Assembly: GCF_000312665.1 (NCBI RefSeq)
Contig: NZ_HF536772.1
Location: forward strand, 1,588,867 to 1,652,866
Direction of reading: 5' to 3'
Length of the DNA: 64,000 nucleotides
Source of the DNA: Rhizobium mesoamericanum STM3625
Lineage (GTDB): Bacteria; Pseudomonadota; Alphaproteobacteria; Rhizobiales; Rhizobiaceae
Of the stretch, positions 51,156 through 60,976 are shown one piece after another. The notes under the pieces were generated by a model. It made no database searches. It was not told the origin of the DNA and saw nothing but the letters and a program-made list of their open reading frames with translations. The number at the start of each line of letters is the position of its first letter. Position 1 is the first letter of the stretch. Position numbers and translations under genes: made by a program.

Positions 51156-51439
51156 CGCCGCAAATTCTCTGTGATCCAATTCAGGCTGGATAGGCGGTGG
51201 CGGTGCGTCCGTCCTCTGATACGGCCGATAGTCTGCCCAGTCTTCATCGTCCCAGTTCTCCGTTCCATATCGTGGAGCTTGTGGAATCTGGAGGGGAGGC
51301 GGGGCTTCGGAGCAGACCCGGCAGCTGGAAATATGGTCACGACGTAGGTCTTGAGATCCACCTGCACCGCAGCGCCCGTCTTCTCTGCAGCTCGGATTAG
51401 CCGCTCGATGTCAGCTTGGCGGAATGATGCGCGGGTCAT
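51152..51439 (-). CDS. Hypothetical protein, 95 aa, rhizobial accessory type
   Basis: The N-terminus TRASFRQADIERLIRAAEKTGAAVQVDLKTYVVTIFP resembles small proteins frequent in alphaproteobacterial prophages and islands. The C-terminal half is basic (RIRGRTHRHRL). GAAGGGA lies before ATG 51439. It overlaps the upstream gene by 29 bases and the downstream one by four. Confidence 0.55.
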   Translation of the reverse strand: MTRASFRQADIERLIRAAEKTGAAVQVDLKTYVVTIFPAAGSAPKPRLPSRFHKLHDMERRTGTMKTGQTIGRIRGRTHRHRLSSLNWITENLRR

Positions 51440-51899
51440 ACGTTCCCTTCTTATCTTTTTCGGATTTTGGCTTTTTCGCTACGGCACCTCTTAGGGCTTC
51501 GCGAAGCACTGATACGTTGAATTTCTCGGTTTCTTCTTGGGCTAGTTTATCCCAAAATTCGGTGGCCTCGTTCCATTCACCCCAGAGCTGGATCGGCTCG
51601 CCGACCGATTCGACCTCTTGCAGTATAAGTGCCCAACCTGCGTATCGACTTCCCTCGTCCACGAAGTATCGCTTCTTCACCACGTAGGGAGTAGCGCCCC
51701 CTCGGATGTAGTCACGGGTAAGGATGGTGTCCCCAACCACTGGGCACGTGCCATAGGTTTCAAAAGGGTAGCTATTCAATTCCTCTAGGCGCCCATCCGC
51801 AGCGACCGAATAAGTCCTAATCTCGACTAGCGGGCGCTCCTCTGGAGGCTCGTTGAGGCTAGAGCCTTCCTGCGGAGTGTCCTGGATTTTTTTCGCCAT
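51411..51899 (-). CDS. Hypothetical protein, 162 aa
   Basis: A soluble protein with a disordered Pro/Glu-rich start (MAKKIQDTPQEGSSLNEPPEE), a central beta-rich part (VEIRTYSVAADGRLEELNSYPF ... YVVKKRYFVDEGSRYAGWALILQEVE) and a Lys-rich tail. Family not recognised. Starts ATG 51899; AAGAGA upstream. Confidence 0.5.
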   Translation of the reverse strand: MAKKIQDTPQEGSSLNEPPEERPLVEIRTYSVAADGRLEELNSYPFETYGTCPVVGDTILTRDYIRGGATPYVVKKRYFVDEGSRYAGWALILQEVESVGEPIQLWGEWNEATEFWDKLAQEETEKFNVSVLREALRGAVAKKPKSEKDKKGTYDPRIIPPS

Positions 51900-51943
51900 G
51901 GTGGGTCTCTTGTTCTTGCAGCCAAAGAGCCCTACTCAAATCA

Positions 51944-52237
51944 CTATTTGGGCTTACGAAGCAAAACACGCAGGGTTTCCTGCGCAGATACCGACGGAAG
52001 TTGGGTGGCTTGCGGCTTTGCCTTTGCAGGCACCTTACATCGCTCCACCATGTCCATGACGCTTCGCCTTGTGACAAAATCCTTGTTCGCTATACGAATG
52101 ACTTCGAGGTTGCCTTTGCGCGCTTCCGTGCGCAGCGCACTTTTTGTCAGTTTTCGGCTAAAGAATAACTCTGCCGCTTCAGCTAGGGTATACAGCGTCG
52201 CATCATCGGTAGTTCTCCCGTCACGAAGCGCAGACAA
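51944..52237 (-). CDS. Putative HTH/excisionase-like protein, 97 aa
   Basis: TLYTLAEAAELFFSRKLTKSALRTEARKGNLEVIRIANKDFVTRRSVMDMVERC has the layout of a MerR/excisionase-type HTH: a helix, a wing, and a residue run reading out of a fixed motif. It is closest to the tRNA-Gln att site, where an excisionase would be expected, but no integrase is next to it. Start codon TTG 52237; no strong ribosome site. Confidence 0.5.
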   Translation of the reverse strand: MSALRDGRTTDDATLYTLAEAAELFFSRKLTKSALRTEARKGNLEVIRIANKDFVTRRSVMDMVERCKVPAKAKPQATQLPSVSAQETLRVLLRKPK

Positions 52238-52501
52238 AGAGAAGACCCGCAGGAGGGGCGCGGGCGCTGGTAGCTGAGGAAGAGTGCACCTATTGCGGTG
52301 CCGGACCTAAGCTAGGGCCTGCATAGTCTTCGTCAACCGCCCGCAACGTGTCGCATGTTGCATCTCATGTTGCATGGATTCGCCGTCAGCGCAGGGAACG
52401 CCTGCAAATCAAGGGAATTAAGCGCAACTTGTTGCGATATGAAACTGACGATATCCTGCGCCTAGCGTAAATGTAAGTATTTGTTTTCTTTGATGAAAAA
52501 T

Positions 52502-52522
52502 TTGGCTGGGGAACCTGGATTC
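52502..52522. other. 21-bp att-like block in tRNA-Gln 3' end
   Basis: Identical to 35758-35778, same orientation. It covers the CCA, the acceptor 3' strand and part of the T arm, the classical crossover region of tRNA-targeting integrases. Confidence 0.7.
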
Positions 52523-52576
52523 GAACCAAGATCGACGGAGTCAGAGTCCGCTGTTCTACCATTGAACTATTCCCCA
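52503..52576 (-). tRNA. tRNA-Gln (anticodon CUG), CCA encoded
   Basis: Read on the minus strand: acceptor TGGGGAA/TTCCCCA with U1-A72, as usual for tRNA-Gln. The anticodon arm is GCGGACTCTGACTCCGT with anticodon CTG. The T arm is GGTTCGAATCC and the 3' end GCCA is encoded. No T run lies immediately after. It borders the putative island on its 3' side. Confidence 0.95.
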
Positions 52577-52830
52577 GCAGGTGCGGCGCTCGAAGCGGGT
52601 CCGCTGGTGTGCGGCGCTTATAAACAAAAGCTCGCGGATTGCAAATACCTGTTTCGAAAAAAATGAACAGAGTTTTGCAACACGTTTCGATCTCAAAACG
52701 TGGGCCTCTTCGGTAGTGCCAAAAAGAATTTGGCGATTTCGCCATGCGCTGGTATCTTCGCGCCAACGCAAAATCGAATGAGCGCCTGCTGCATACCTTT
52801 TGGACTTGCGCGGCGCGATGGAAAAAGAAC

Positions 52831-54366
52831 GTGGAAGACCCCGAAGGCGGCCAAAGGCCGCAAGGTAACGGGGCGTTGGCGGCAGGGCGCAAGGACGGAA
52901 AGAAGTCCAGGCGCCGCAAGGGCAAGCGTGGCGGGCAATCCCGCAATGCGAGCCAATCCGCTCAGCATGTCCTCTCCGGCGAGACCGGAGAGGCGGCACG
53001 CCCGATTGAAGCTGGCAGCGCGGCGCGCAAGCGAAAGCGCCGCCGTCGTGGCGCAGGCGCCTCAGCTGAAGCGGTGCAACCGCATCGTCAAAGCAGTGAA
53101 ATCTCCGCAATCGCCGGACTTGTTGTCGCTCGCGGGGACGGCGAGACGCTGCCGAGTCGCCGTAATCGCCGCAAACATCGCGGCAAGCGCGGCCTGCAGG
53201 GACGTCCCCTAGTGCATGAGAAACCGGTCGGGCATCCGGTTCAGCCGCAACCGGCGACGGCAAGGAATGAAATCGCCGAATCGCGGACAGGTCAGAACGA
53301 GAATCGTGCGACGCGTCAGTCCGAAAACGGTCAGCGCAACCATGGCGAACATCCGTGGCCGGACGAGCTCTACGCCGCTCTCGATCTTGGTACTAACAAT
53401 TGCCGCCTGCTGATTGCCCAACCGACCCGGCCTGGCCAGTTTCGCGTTGTCGATGCCTTCTCGCGGATCGTGCGCCTTGGCGAGGGATTGGCGGCAAGTG
53501 GCAGGCTCTCTGACGGTGCCATGGATCGCGCGGTTGATGCGCTGCGCGTCTGCGCTTCCAAGCTGAAGAACCGTGAAATCCGTCGCATGAGGCTAATCGC
53601 AACCGAGGCCTGCCGGCAGGCAAGCAACGGCGCCGAGTTTCTCGAGCGCGTCGTTGCCGAGACGGGCCTCGAGCTCGAGATCATCGATAGGGAAACCGAA
53701 GCGCGGCTCGCGGTCTCGGGTTGCTCCTCGCTCGTCGGGCGTGAGACGCGCTCGGTGGTCCTATTCGATATTGGTGGCGGCTCCTCCGAAATCGCGGTCA
53801 TCCGCATCGGCGACAACCGCTTCAATCGACTCGCCAATCACATCACCCACTGGACCTCGCTTCCCGTCGGCGTCGTCACCCTTTCGGAGCGCCATGGCGG
53901 ACGGGATGTCACGCCCGATCTCTTTGAAGGGATGGTGGTCGAGGTGGAGGGCATGCTTGCCAATTTCAACTGCCCCGCTATCGAGATCGACCATGCCGAC
54001 GATTTCCATCTGATCGGCACCTCGGGCACGGTGACGACACTCGCCGGGGTTCACCTCGACCTGCCACGCTATGACAGGCGCAAGGTCGATGGCATTTGGT
54101 TGTCGGACGATGAAGTCTCGGCGATGCAAGCTAAGCTGTTGTCGTGGGATTTCGCCAGCCGCGCCGCCAATCCCTGCATCGGACCGGACCGTGCCGATCT
54201 GGTGCTGGCGGGCTGCGCCATTCTCGAAGCCATCCGTCGCCGGTGGCCGAGCCCGCGCATGCGCGTTGCCGATCGTGGCTTGAGGGAAGGCCTGCTGACA
54301 GACATGATGGCGGACGATGGCGTTTGGCGGCGCCACCGCCATCGCCGCGGCCAGCGCGGCAAATAG
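52831..54366 (+). CDS. Ppx/GppA phosphatase with long basic N-terminal extension
   Basis: A 511-residue protein. The ASKHA-fold exopolyphosphatase/guanosine-pentaphosphatase domain begins near residue 173 (ELYAALDLGTNNCRLLIAQP) and continues with FSRIVRLGEG, IATEACRQASNG, DRETEARLAVSGC, LFDIGGGSSE and LIGTSGTVTTLAG. It hydrolyses polyphosphate or pppGpp. The first ~170 residues are low complexity and rich in Arg, Lys, Gly and Gln (KKSRRRKGKRGGQSRN, ARKRKRRRRGAG). This extension is unlike typical Ppx and suggests nucleic-acid or ribosome binding. The start at GTG 52831 is tentative (GGAAAAAGA upstream). rlmE follows after nine bases. Confidence 0.85.
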   Translation: MEDPEGGQRPQGNGALAAGRKDGKKSRRRKGKRGGQSRNASQSAQHVLSGETGEAARPIEAGSAARKRKRRRRGAGASAEAVQPHRQSSEISAIAGLVVARGDGETLPSRRNRRKHRGKRGLQGRPLVHEKPVGHPVQPQPATARNEIAESRTGQNENRATRQSENGQRNHGEHPWPDELYAALDLGTNNCRLLIAQPTRPGQFRVVDAFSRIVRLGEGLAASGRLSDGAMDRAVDALRVCASKLKNREIRRMRLIATEACRQASNGAEFLERVVAETGLELEIIDRETEARLAVSGCSSLVGRETRSVVLFDIGGGSSEIAVIRIGDNRFNRLANHITHWTSLPVGVVTLSERHGGRDVTPDLFEGMVVEVEGMLANFNCPAIEIDHADDFHLIGTSGTVTTLAGVHLDLPRYDRRKVDGIWLSDDEVSAMQAKLLSWDFASRAANPCIGPDRADLVLAGCAILEAIRRRWPSPRMRVADRGLREGLLTDMMADDGVWRRHRHRRGQRGK

Positions 54367-54375
54367 GGGACAAGC

Positions 54376-55095
54376 ATGGCAAAGCCAACGATTGCCGGTA
54401 ACCGCACTGGCCGCAAACTAGGCCAGCGCGTCAAGAACAAGAAGATGAAGGCGTCGTCGCGGCAATGGCTGCAGCGCCACATCAACGATCCTTATGTGCA
54501 GCGCGCCCAGCTCGAGGGCTATCGCGCGCGCGCCGCCTTCAAGTTGCTCGAGATCGACGAGAAGCACAACATCCTGAAGGGCGCTCGCCGCATCATCGAT
54601 CTTGGCGCTGCACCCGGAAGCTGGTCGCAAATCGCTGCCAAAGTCACAGGCTCGACGGATGAGGATATCCGGGTCGCGGCGATCGACTTTCTGGAGATGG
54701 ATCAGCTGCCCGGCGTGAAGATCCTGCAACTGGATTTCCTCGATCCCTCGGCGCCGGCGCAGCTGATCGAGGCCGTTGGCGGCACACCGGATCTGGTGAT
54801 TTCGGATATGGCGGCGCCCACCACCGGTCACCACCGTACCGATCACCTGCGAACCATGCATCTCTGCGAAGTGGCGGCGCACTTTGCCGTTGAAGTGCTG
54901 GGCGAGGGCGGCCACTTCCTAGCAAAGACCTTCCAGGGGGGAACCGAGCGCGATCTTCTTAATATGCTGAAGCGGCATTTCAAGCAGGTCGTCCATGTCA
55001 AACCGGCGTCGTCGCGGGCCGAATCCGTGGAGATGTTCCTGTTGGCAAAAGGCTTTAAAGGGCGCCAAGCGGAGCCAGATGCTAAGGAAGCTTGA
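54376..55095 (+). CDS. rlmE: 23S rRNA (uridine-2552) 2'-O-methyltransferase
   Basis: A 239-residue RrmJ/FtsJ methyltransferase. Its KDKE tetrad is visible: Lys in [12 protein letters not shown], Asp in [13 protein letters not shown], Lys in FLAKTFQGG and Glu in [13 protein letters not shown]. The SAM site is [13 protein letters not shown]. It methylates U2552 of 23S rRNA in late 50S assembly. A basic N-terminal extension precedes the domain. Co-directional with ppx, a conserved alphaproteobacterial pair. Confidence 0.92.
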   Translation: MAKPTIAGNRTGRKLGQRVKNKKMKASSRQWLQRHINDPYVQRAQLEGYRARAAFKLLEIDEKHNILKGARRIIDLGAAPGSWSQIAAKVTGSTDEDIRVAAIDFLEMDQLPGVKILQLDFLDPSAPAQLIEAVGGTPDLVISDMAAPTTGHHRTDHLRTMHLCEVAAHFAVEVLGEGGHFLAKTFQGGTERDLLNMLKRHFKQVVHVKPASSRAESVEMFLLAKGFKGRQAEPDAKEA

Positions 55096-55140
55096 TCTTT
55101 GGGCTGGTCTTGGGTGATGATCGATCTCCCAAGACCTTGA

Positions 55141-55536
55141 ATGCCCGGCACCATGCTCCTGTACGTCACCCTCGGAACCAACGACATCGACCAAGCCAGG
55201 CGGTTTTACGATAACGTCCTGCCGCTCCTTGGCTATAGGCGCCAGCGCCATTCAGAGGAGGAAATCGGCTACTCCGCCGACGGGGACACCCGCTGCCGGC
55301 TCTGGATCGTCACTCCATTCAATCGCAGGCGCGCGTCGAGCGGAAATGGTTCGATGGTCGCACTTCATGCTGAACGGCGGGCGGACGTGGATGCATTCCA
55401 TGCCGCGGCACTTGCCGCCGGCGGGGTCGATGAAGGCGCACCCGGGTTGCGGCCGTTCCATGCCAATTTTTACGCCGCCTACGTGCGCGATCCAGATGGC
55501 AACAAGCTGAGTGCCGTCTGCGAGACCCCGGAATAG
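55141..55536 (+). CDS. VOC-family (glyoxalase/bleomycin-resistance fold) protein
   Basis: A 131-residue protein with the pattern MLLYVTLGTNDIDQARRFYDNVLPLLGY ... FHANFYAAYVRDPDGNKLSAVCE. The C-terminal DPDGN..S.VC is typical of vicinal-oxygen-chelate proteins. Substrate unknown. Convergent with the MFS gene, three bases apart. Confidence 0.8.
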   Translation: MPGTMLLYVTLGTNDIDQARRFYDNVLPLLGYRRQRHSEEEIGYSADGDTRCRLWIVTPFNRRRASSGNGSMVALHAERRADVDAFHAAALAAGGVDEGAPGLRPFHANFYAAYVRDPDGNKLSAVCETPE

Positions 55537-55539
55537 CTC

Positions 55540-56964
55540 CTACTTTACGGCCTGTTGTTCCGCCTCGATCGTCGCCGGGACAAGACGCTTTGCGCGGTGG
55601 CCGGAAACCAGCGCGCCGGCGCTCTTGTCCATCCGGATGAAGGGAATGGTCGCCACGACGGTCAGGATCGCGATCACGTAAAACGCAATGTGAAAGTCGG
55701 CAACCTGTAGCTCTTCCCCGCGGAAATAGATGGACGTCTCAAGGATCCCGGCAGCAACCGCGACGCCGAGTGCCAGGCTGATTTGCTGCATCACCGAACT
55801 CATCGACGTCGCCTGGCTCGCCTGTGCATGATCGATATCGGCAAACGCCAAGGCGTTAACGCCGGTAAAGAAGAACGAGCGTGAGAAGCCACCGATCAAC
55901 AAGACGGCAATAATGACGAGATGCGGCGTGTACGGTGTGAAGAAGCCGGTCGCGACCGTTACTATCGTCGTGACGCCGGCTGCCGAAAGCAGCGTCGTGC
56001 GGAAGCCAGCTACGGCAAAGACACGGCGCGCCATGAACTTGGTCGTGATCGCGCCGATCGCGCCGGCAAAGGTGATCAGGCCGGATTGGAAAGGCGTCAG
56101 ACCAAAACCGAGCTGAAGCATCAGTGGCGTCAGAAAGGGCATGGCGCCGATGCAGATGCGAAACAGCGTGCCACCGGTGGTGGACGCGCGGAAAGTCGGG
56201 TTGCGGAAGAGGTTTAGATTAAGAATCGGCGCTGGATGGCGTTTGGCATGGCGCACATAAAGAAAACCACAGACGAGGCCGATTGCTGTGGCCGCGATGC
56301 CGATAAGGGGTGGCAGTGCTGGAAGGCTGACGACGGAGAGGCCGAAGACGACGCCGGCGGCTGAAAATGACGTGAGCAGGAAGCCGATGAGATCCAGCCT
56401 CGGCGGCGCGGTGGCCTCCACTTTCGGTAGGAAGATCGTGGCGAGCCAAACGCCGATGATGCCAACTGGCACATTGATCAGGAAGATCCAGTGCCAGGTG
56501 AAATAAGTGGTGATGAAGCCGCCGAGCGGCGGCCCGGCAAGCGGCCCGACGAGTGCCGGAATGGTCAGCAGCGCCATGGCCGAAACCAGTTCACTTTTCT
56601 TTGTTGTTCTCACAAGCACCAGGCGGCCGACCGGCGTCATCATCGCGCCACCCATGCCCTGCAGGAAACGTGCGAAGACGAACTCGATCAGGCCAGACGA
56701 GATCGCGCAGAAGATCGAGCCGACGACGAAGACGCAGATGGCGAGGCGAAAGATCCGCTTGGCGCCATACCGGTCCGCCATCCAGCCGCTGATCGGAATG
56801 AAGACCGCGAGAGACACCATGTAGGAGGTTAGCGCGAGCTTCAGCGTGATCGGCCCTACGTGGAGGTCGTTGGCGATGGCCGGCAGGGCGGTCGATATGA
56901 CGGTGGAGTCCATCTGCTCCATGAAAAGAGCGACGGCGAGGATCAGCGGAACGATGCGGTTCAT
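55540..56964 (-). CDS. MFS transporter, DHA2 (EmrB/QacA) type
   Basis: A 474-residue membrane protein with 14 predicted segments. VALFMEQMDSTVISTALPAIANDL is motif D1 of drug exporters, and WMADRYGAKRIFR is motif A. The proton-driven export substrate is unknown. No HlyD partner or TetR regulator is adjacent. Confidence 0.85.
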   Translation of the reverse strand: MNRIVPLILAVALFMEQMDSTVISTALPAIANDLHVGPITLKLALTSYMVSLAVFIPISGWMADRYGAKRIFRLAICVFVVGSIFCAISSGLIEFVFARFLQGMGGAMMTPVGRLVLVRTTKKSELVSAMALLTIPALVGPLAGPPLGGFITTYFTWHWIFLINVPVGIIGVWLATIFLPKVEATAPPRLDLIGFLLTSFSAAGVVFGLSVVSLPALPPLIGIAATAIGLVCGFLYVRHAKRHPAPILNLNLFRNPTFRASTTGGTLFRICIGAMPFLTPLMLQLGFGLTPFQSGLITFAGAIGAITTKFMARRVFAVAGFRTTLLSAAGVTTIVTVATGFFTPYTPHLVIIAVLLIGGFSRSFFFTGVNALAFADIDHAQASQATSMSSVMQQISLALGVAVAAGILETSIYFRGEELQVADFHIAFYVIAILTVVATIPFIRMDKSAGALVSGHRAKRLVPATIEAEQQAVK

Positions 56965-57302
56965 ACGCGAATGCCTGAGGGTCTGCGAAGGCGGGCCCGT
57001 GCTCTGTAGTCCTCGGCAGAGCCCCTGCCAACCCCCCTTGCCAACCTCCAGATCCGCTTCTGAAACACGTTTGCATCACGTCTGCGTGAGACGCTTGCTC
57101 AGGTATTTCAGCGGCTAAGATCGACGACGCCAAAGGCCAGGCAGCGGTATGGGCAGCAAGGTATTCGACATGATCGGCGTTCCTCGGCTACCACCTGCCG
57201 GTCCGGCCGTCGACTTTTGTCGAGATCTTTGTGGTTCGGTATCGCTTCGTTCCAAAGACCTACAGTTCGACCTATGATGTCGCCGTATGGCAGCCATTCC
57301 TG
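56965..57302. other. Intergenic region upstream of guaB, possible small RNA
   Basis: No convincing ORF. A strong rightward terminator (57303-57327) lies 128 bases before guaB without any upstream gene on that strand, so a short noncoding transcript may start in this region. I cannot place its promoter. Confidence 0.35.
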
Positions 57303-57327
57303 GCCCGACGGACACGTCGGGCTTTTT
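57303..57327 (+). terminator. Orphan rho-independent terminator upstream of guaB
   Basis: GCCCGACG-GACA-CGTCGGGC followed by five T residues. No plus-strand gene precedes it within 1.7 kb, so it ends either an unannotated RNA or the guaB leader. Confidence 0.75.
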
Positions 57328-57443
57328 ACTATTCCCTTCCTGTCATAGACGTGTTACCAGCCCTCGCCAACTTCCAACGCAACACTTGCACACCGCCGGT
57401 GCGGACGATTCGTTCCGGGAGGCGTTGCATTTTTCTTAATTGA

Positions 57444-58940
<1,497 letters not shown>

Positions 58941-58942
58941 AA

Positions 58943-59503
58943 ATGAATGCGGGCAGCCGTATTCCGCTCCGGATTATCACGCTGCTCGCGGCCATCTGCC
59001 TTGGCGTGCTCGCCTGGACGACATTCGGCTTTGTCGTCCCCTTCAAGCATGAGACGGGGCAAGTCGTTCTCGATGTCTATTTCGCCGGTTATGACGAATT
59101 AACTGTCGGCAGGATGCGGCGGCTCCTCGGTCAGAACGAGATCGCCAACAATTTGCTGCGGGCCATGTACGTTGGTCCCGAGATGATCTTTCCGGCGCTT
59201 TTCGCCGCTCTCCTGTTGCTGGTGTTGATGAGGCTGAGACCCGGCGGCTCTTACTCGGCGCGCCCGCTCGATCCTTTCCTCGTCAAGCTCGTCTACGCCG
59301 TTCCGTTCCTTTACGGTTTTGCAGATTACGGCGAGAACATCTCGAGCTTGGTTGCCTTTGGAGGCGGTGTGCGAGCAGATCAGGCCGCCCAGCTGTTGCC
59401 GTGGTTGACACGGCTGAAATTCGCGAGCCTCGCGATCTGCCTGATCGTCATTGCTCGCTTCGCTATCATTGGTGCCATGCATCAAGACAAGGGCGAAACT
59501 TAG
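58943..59503 (+). CDS. Four-helix membrane protein, unknown
   Basis: A 186-residue inner-membrane protein with segments near 10-30 (IITLLAAICLGVLAWTTFGFVV), 80-95 (IFPALFAALLLLVLM), 112-130 and 155-175. The loop contains FAGYDELTVGRMRRLLG. Not recognised. It starts two bases after the guaB stop and is probably co-transcribed. Confidence 0.65.
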   Translation: MNAGSRIPLRIITLLAAICLGVLAWTTFGFVVPFKHETGQVVLDVYFAGYDELTVGRMRRLLGQNEIANNLLRAMYVGPEMIFPALFAALLLLVLMRLRPGGSYSARPLDPFLVKLVYAVPFLYGFADYGENISSLVAFGGGVRADQAAQLLPWLTRLKFASLAICLIVIARFAIIGAMHQDKGET

Positions 59504-59586
59504 TATCACCGCAACGACATTTGCGACACTCACGCTTTTCCTCTACAGCACGGAAATCAAACGAAAAACAGCAAGGAAGAGGCAGA

Positions 59587-60009
59587 ATGACCGGCTACGA
59601 GATCTTCTGGCCCATTATTGCCCACGTGGCCCTGGTCTATTTCCTCTACGTGCTTCTCGCTTATCGCCGCCGGAATCTTATTCAGGCAGGGAAGGTTCGT
59701 CGATCGGACTACCGAGAAAATCGCGACGAGCCCCCGGAAGGCCTCTTTGTCAAGAATTGCCTCGCCAATCAGTTCGAGCTGCCGGTGATCTTTTACGCGT
59801 GCTGTGTCCTCCTGTACATTACGGAGGCCGACAACCTTGCGGTCGTCGTCCTTGCCTGGCTCTTCGTCGCACTGCGCTATCTGCATGCCCTCGTGCATGT
59901 CACCAGCAACAATCTTCGTTACCGCAGCCCGCTCTTTGCTGCCGGGTACGTGGTGCTCGGCGGCATGTGGCTATGGCTTGCTGTCTGGATGGCCTTCCCG
60001 AACGGATGA
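59587..60009 (+). CDS. MAPEG family membrane protein
   Basis: A 140-residue four-helix protein. The MAPEG pattern is visible in NCLANQFELPVIFYACCVLLYI and LRYLHALVHVTSNNLRYRSPLFAAGY. The family includes glutathione-linked enzymes; function in bacteria is mostly unproven. ATG 59587 has GGAAGAGG upstream. Confidence 0.8.
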   Translation: MTGYEIFWPIIAHVALVYFLYVLLAYRRRNLIQAGKVRRSDYRENRDEPPEGLFVKNCLANQFELPVIFYACCVLLYITEADNLAVVVLAWLFVALRYLHALVHVTSNNLRYRSPLFAAGYVVLGGMWLWLAVWMAFPNG

Positions 60010-60100
60010 GCCCGGTAACGCAGTTTTGTTCCCGCGTTACTCGCCACCGACCTATCTCCCCTGCAGGCGAATGCCGACAGGTAGGGAACAGGAGGTCTTA

Positions 60101-60976
60101 ATGGACGAGCCGGAAATCACGCAGGCGATGATCAACGCCTACGACGAATACACGCATCTGACACTCGACCGCCGCAGCTTCATGGACAGGCTGACGAAAC
60201 TGGCCGGTTCCGCCGGCGCCGCAGCCGTCATTGCGCCGATGCTTGCCGCCAACAAGGCCGGCGCTGAAATGATCGCCGCAGACGATAAACGGCTGGTTGC
60301 AAAGGATGTGACCTATCCCGGCGGTGCCGGTGAAATGAAAGGCTATCTGGTCGAGCCGAAGGACGCCTCGGGAAAACTTGGCGCCGTGATCGTCATCCAT
60401 GAGAACCGTGGTCTCAACCCGCACATCCGGGATGTTGCGCGCCGCATGGCGCTGGAGGGTTTCATCGCATTGGCACCGGATTTCCTCTCGCCTCAGGGCG
60501 GCACACCGGAGAATGAAGACAAGGCCCGTGATATGTTCAGCACGCTTGACCGGGCCGCCACAATTGCGAACGCCGAGGCAACGCTCACCTATTTGACCAG
60601 GCTTGATAATTCCAATGGCAAGGTTGGCGTGATCGGATTTTGCTGGGGTGGTGGGTTGGTGAACGATTTCGCCACGAAATCGCCGGAGCTTAAGGCCGGC
60701 GTCGCCTATTACGGCGCCCAGCCGCGGGCTGCCGATGTGCCGGGTATCAAGGCGGCGCTGATGCTGCACTATGCCGGCCTCGACGACCGCATCAATGCCG
60801 GCATCGACGCCTACAAGAAGGCGCTGCAGGAGAACGGCAAGGCCTTTCAGATCTTCGTCTATGATGGCGTCAACCATGCCTTCAACAACGATACGTCCTC
60901 GGCGCGTTACGACAAGGAGGCTGCTGACCTTGCCTGGAGCCGGACGGTCGAATTTCTGAAGAAGAACCTCTCCTGA
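60101..60976 (+). CDS. Dienelactone hydrolase family protein (YghX-like)
   Basis: A 291-residue alpha/beta hydrolase. A Tat-like lead (DRRSFMDRLTKLAGSAGAAAV) suggests export. IVIHENRGLNPHIRDVARRMALEGFIALAPDFLSP, the nucleophile GFCWGGGL (Cys), and NHAFNND with the catalytic His identify the family. The pair with oxyR is convergent, with no gap between the stops. GGAGG lies seven bases before ATG 60101. Confidence 0.85.
   Translation: MDEPEITQAMINAYDEYTHLTLDRRSFMDRLTKLAGSAGAAAVIAPMLAANKAGAEMIAADDKRLVAKDVTYPGGAGEMKGYLVEPKDASGKLGAVIVIHENRGLNPHIRDVARRMALEGFIALAPDFLSPQGGTPENEDKARDMFSTLDRAATIANAEATLTYLTRLDNSNGKVGVIGFCWGGGLVNDFATKSPELKAGVAYYGAQPRAADVPGIKAALMLHYAGLDDRINAGIDAYKKALQENGKAFQIFVYDGVNHAFNNDTSSARYDKEAADLAWSRTVEFLKKNLS

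Larger units (their letters stand above)
35758..52522. mobile_element. Putative genomic island at tRNA-Gln(CUG)
   Basis: Bounded by 21-bp direct repeats of the tRNA-Gln 3' end. The intact tRNA stays at the right end and a partial copy marks the left end, as expected for tyrosine-recombinase integration. Contents: two giant helicase fusions, an oxidoreductase, AraC and LigD pseudogenes and a run of small unknown genes. No integrase or relaxase is recognised, so the element has probably lost mobility or is mobilised in trans. Confidence 0.6.
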
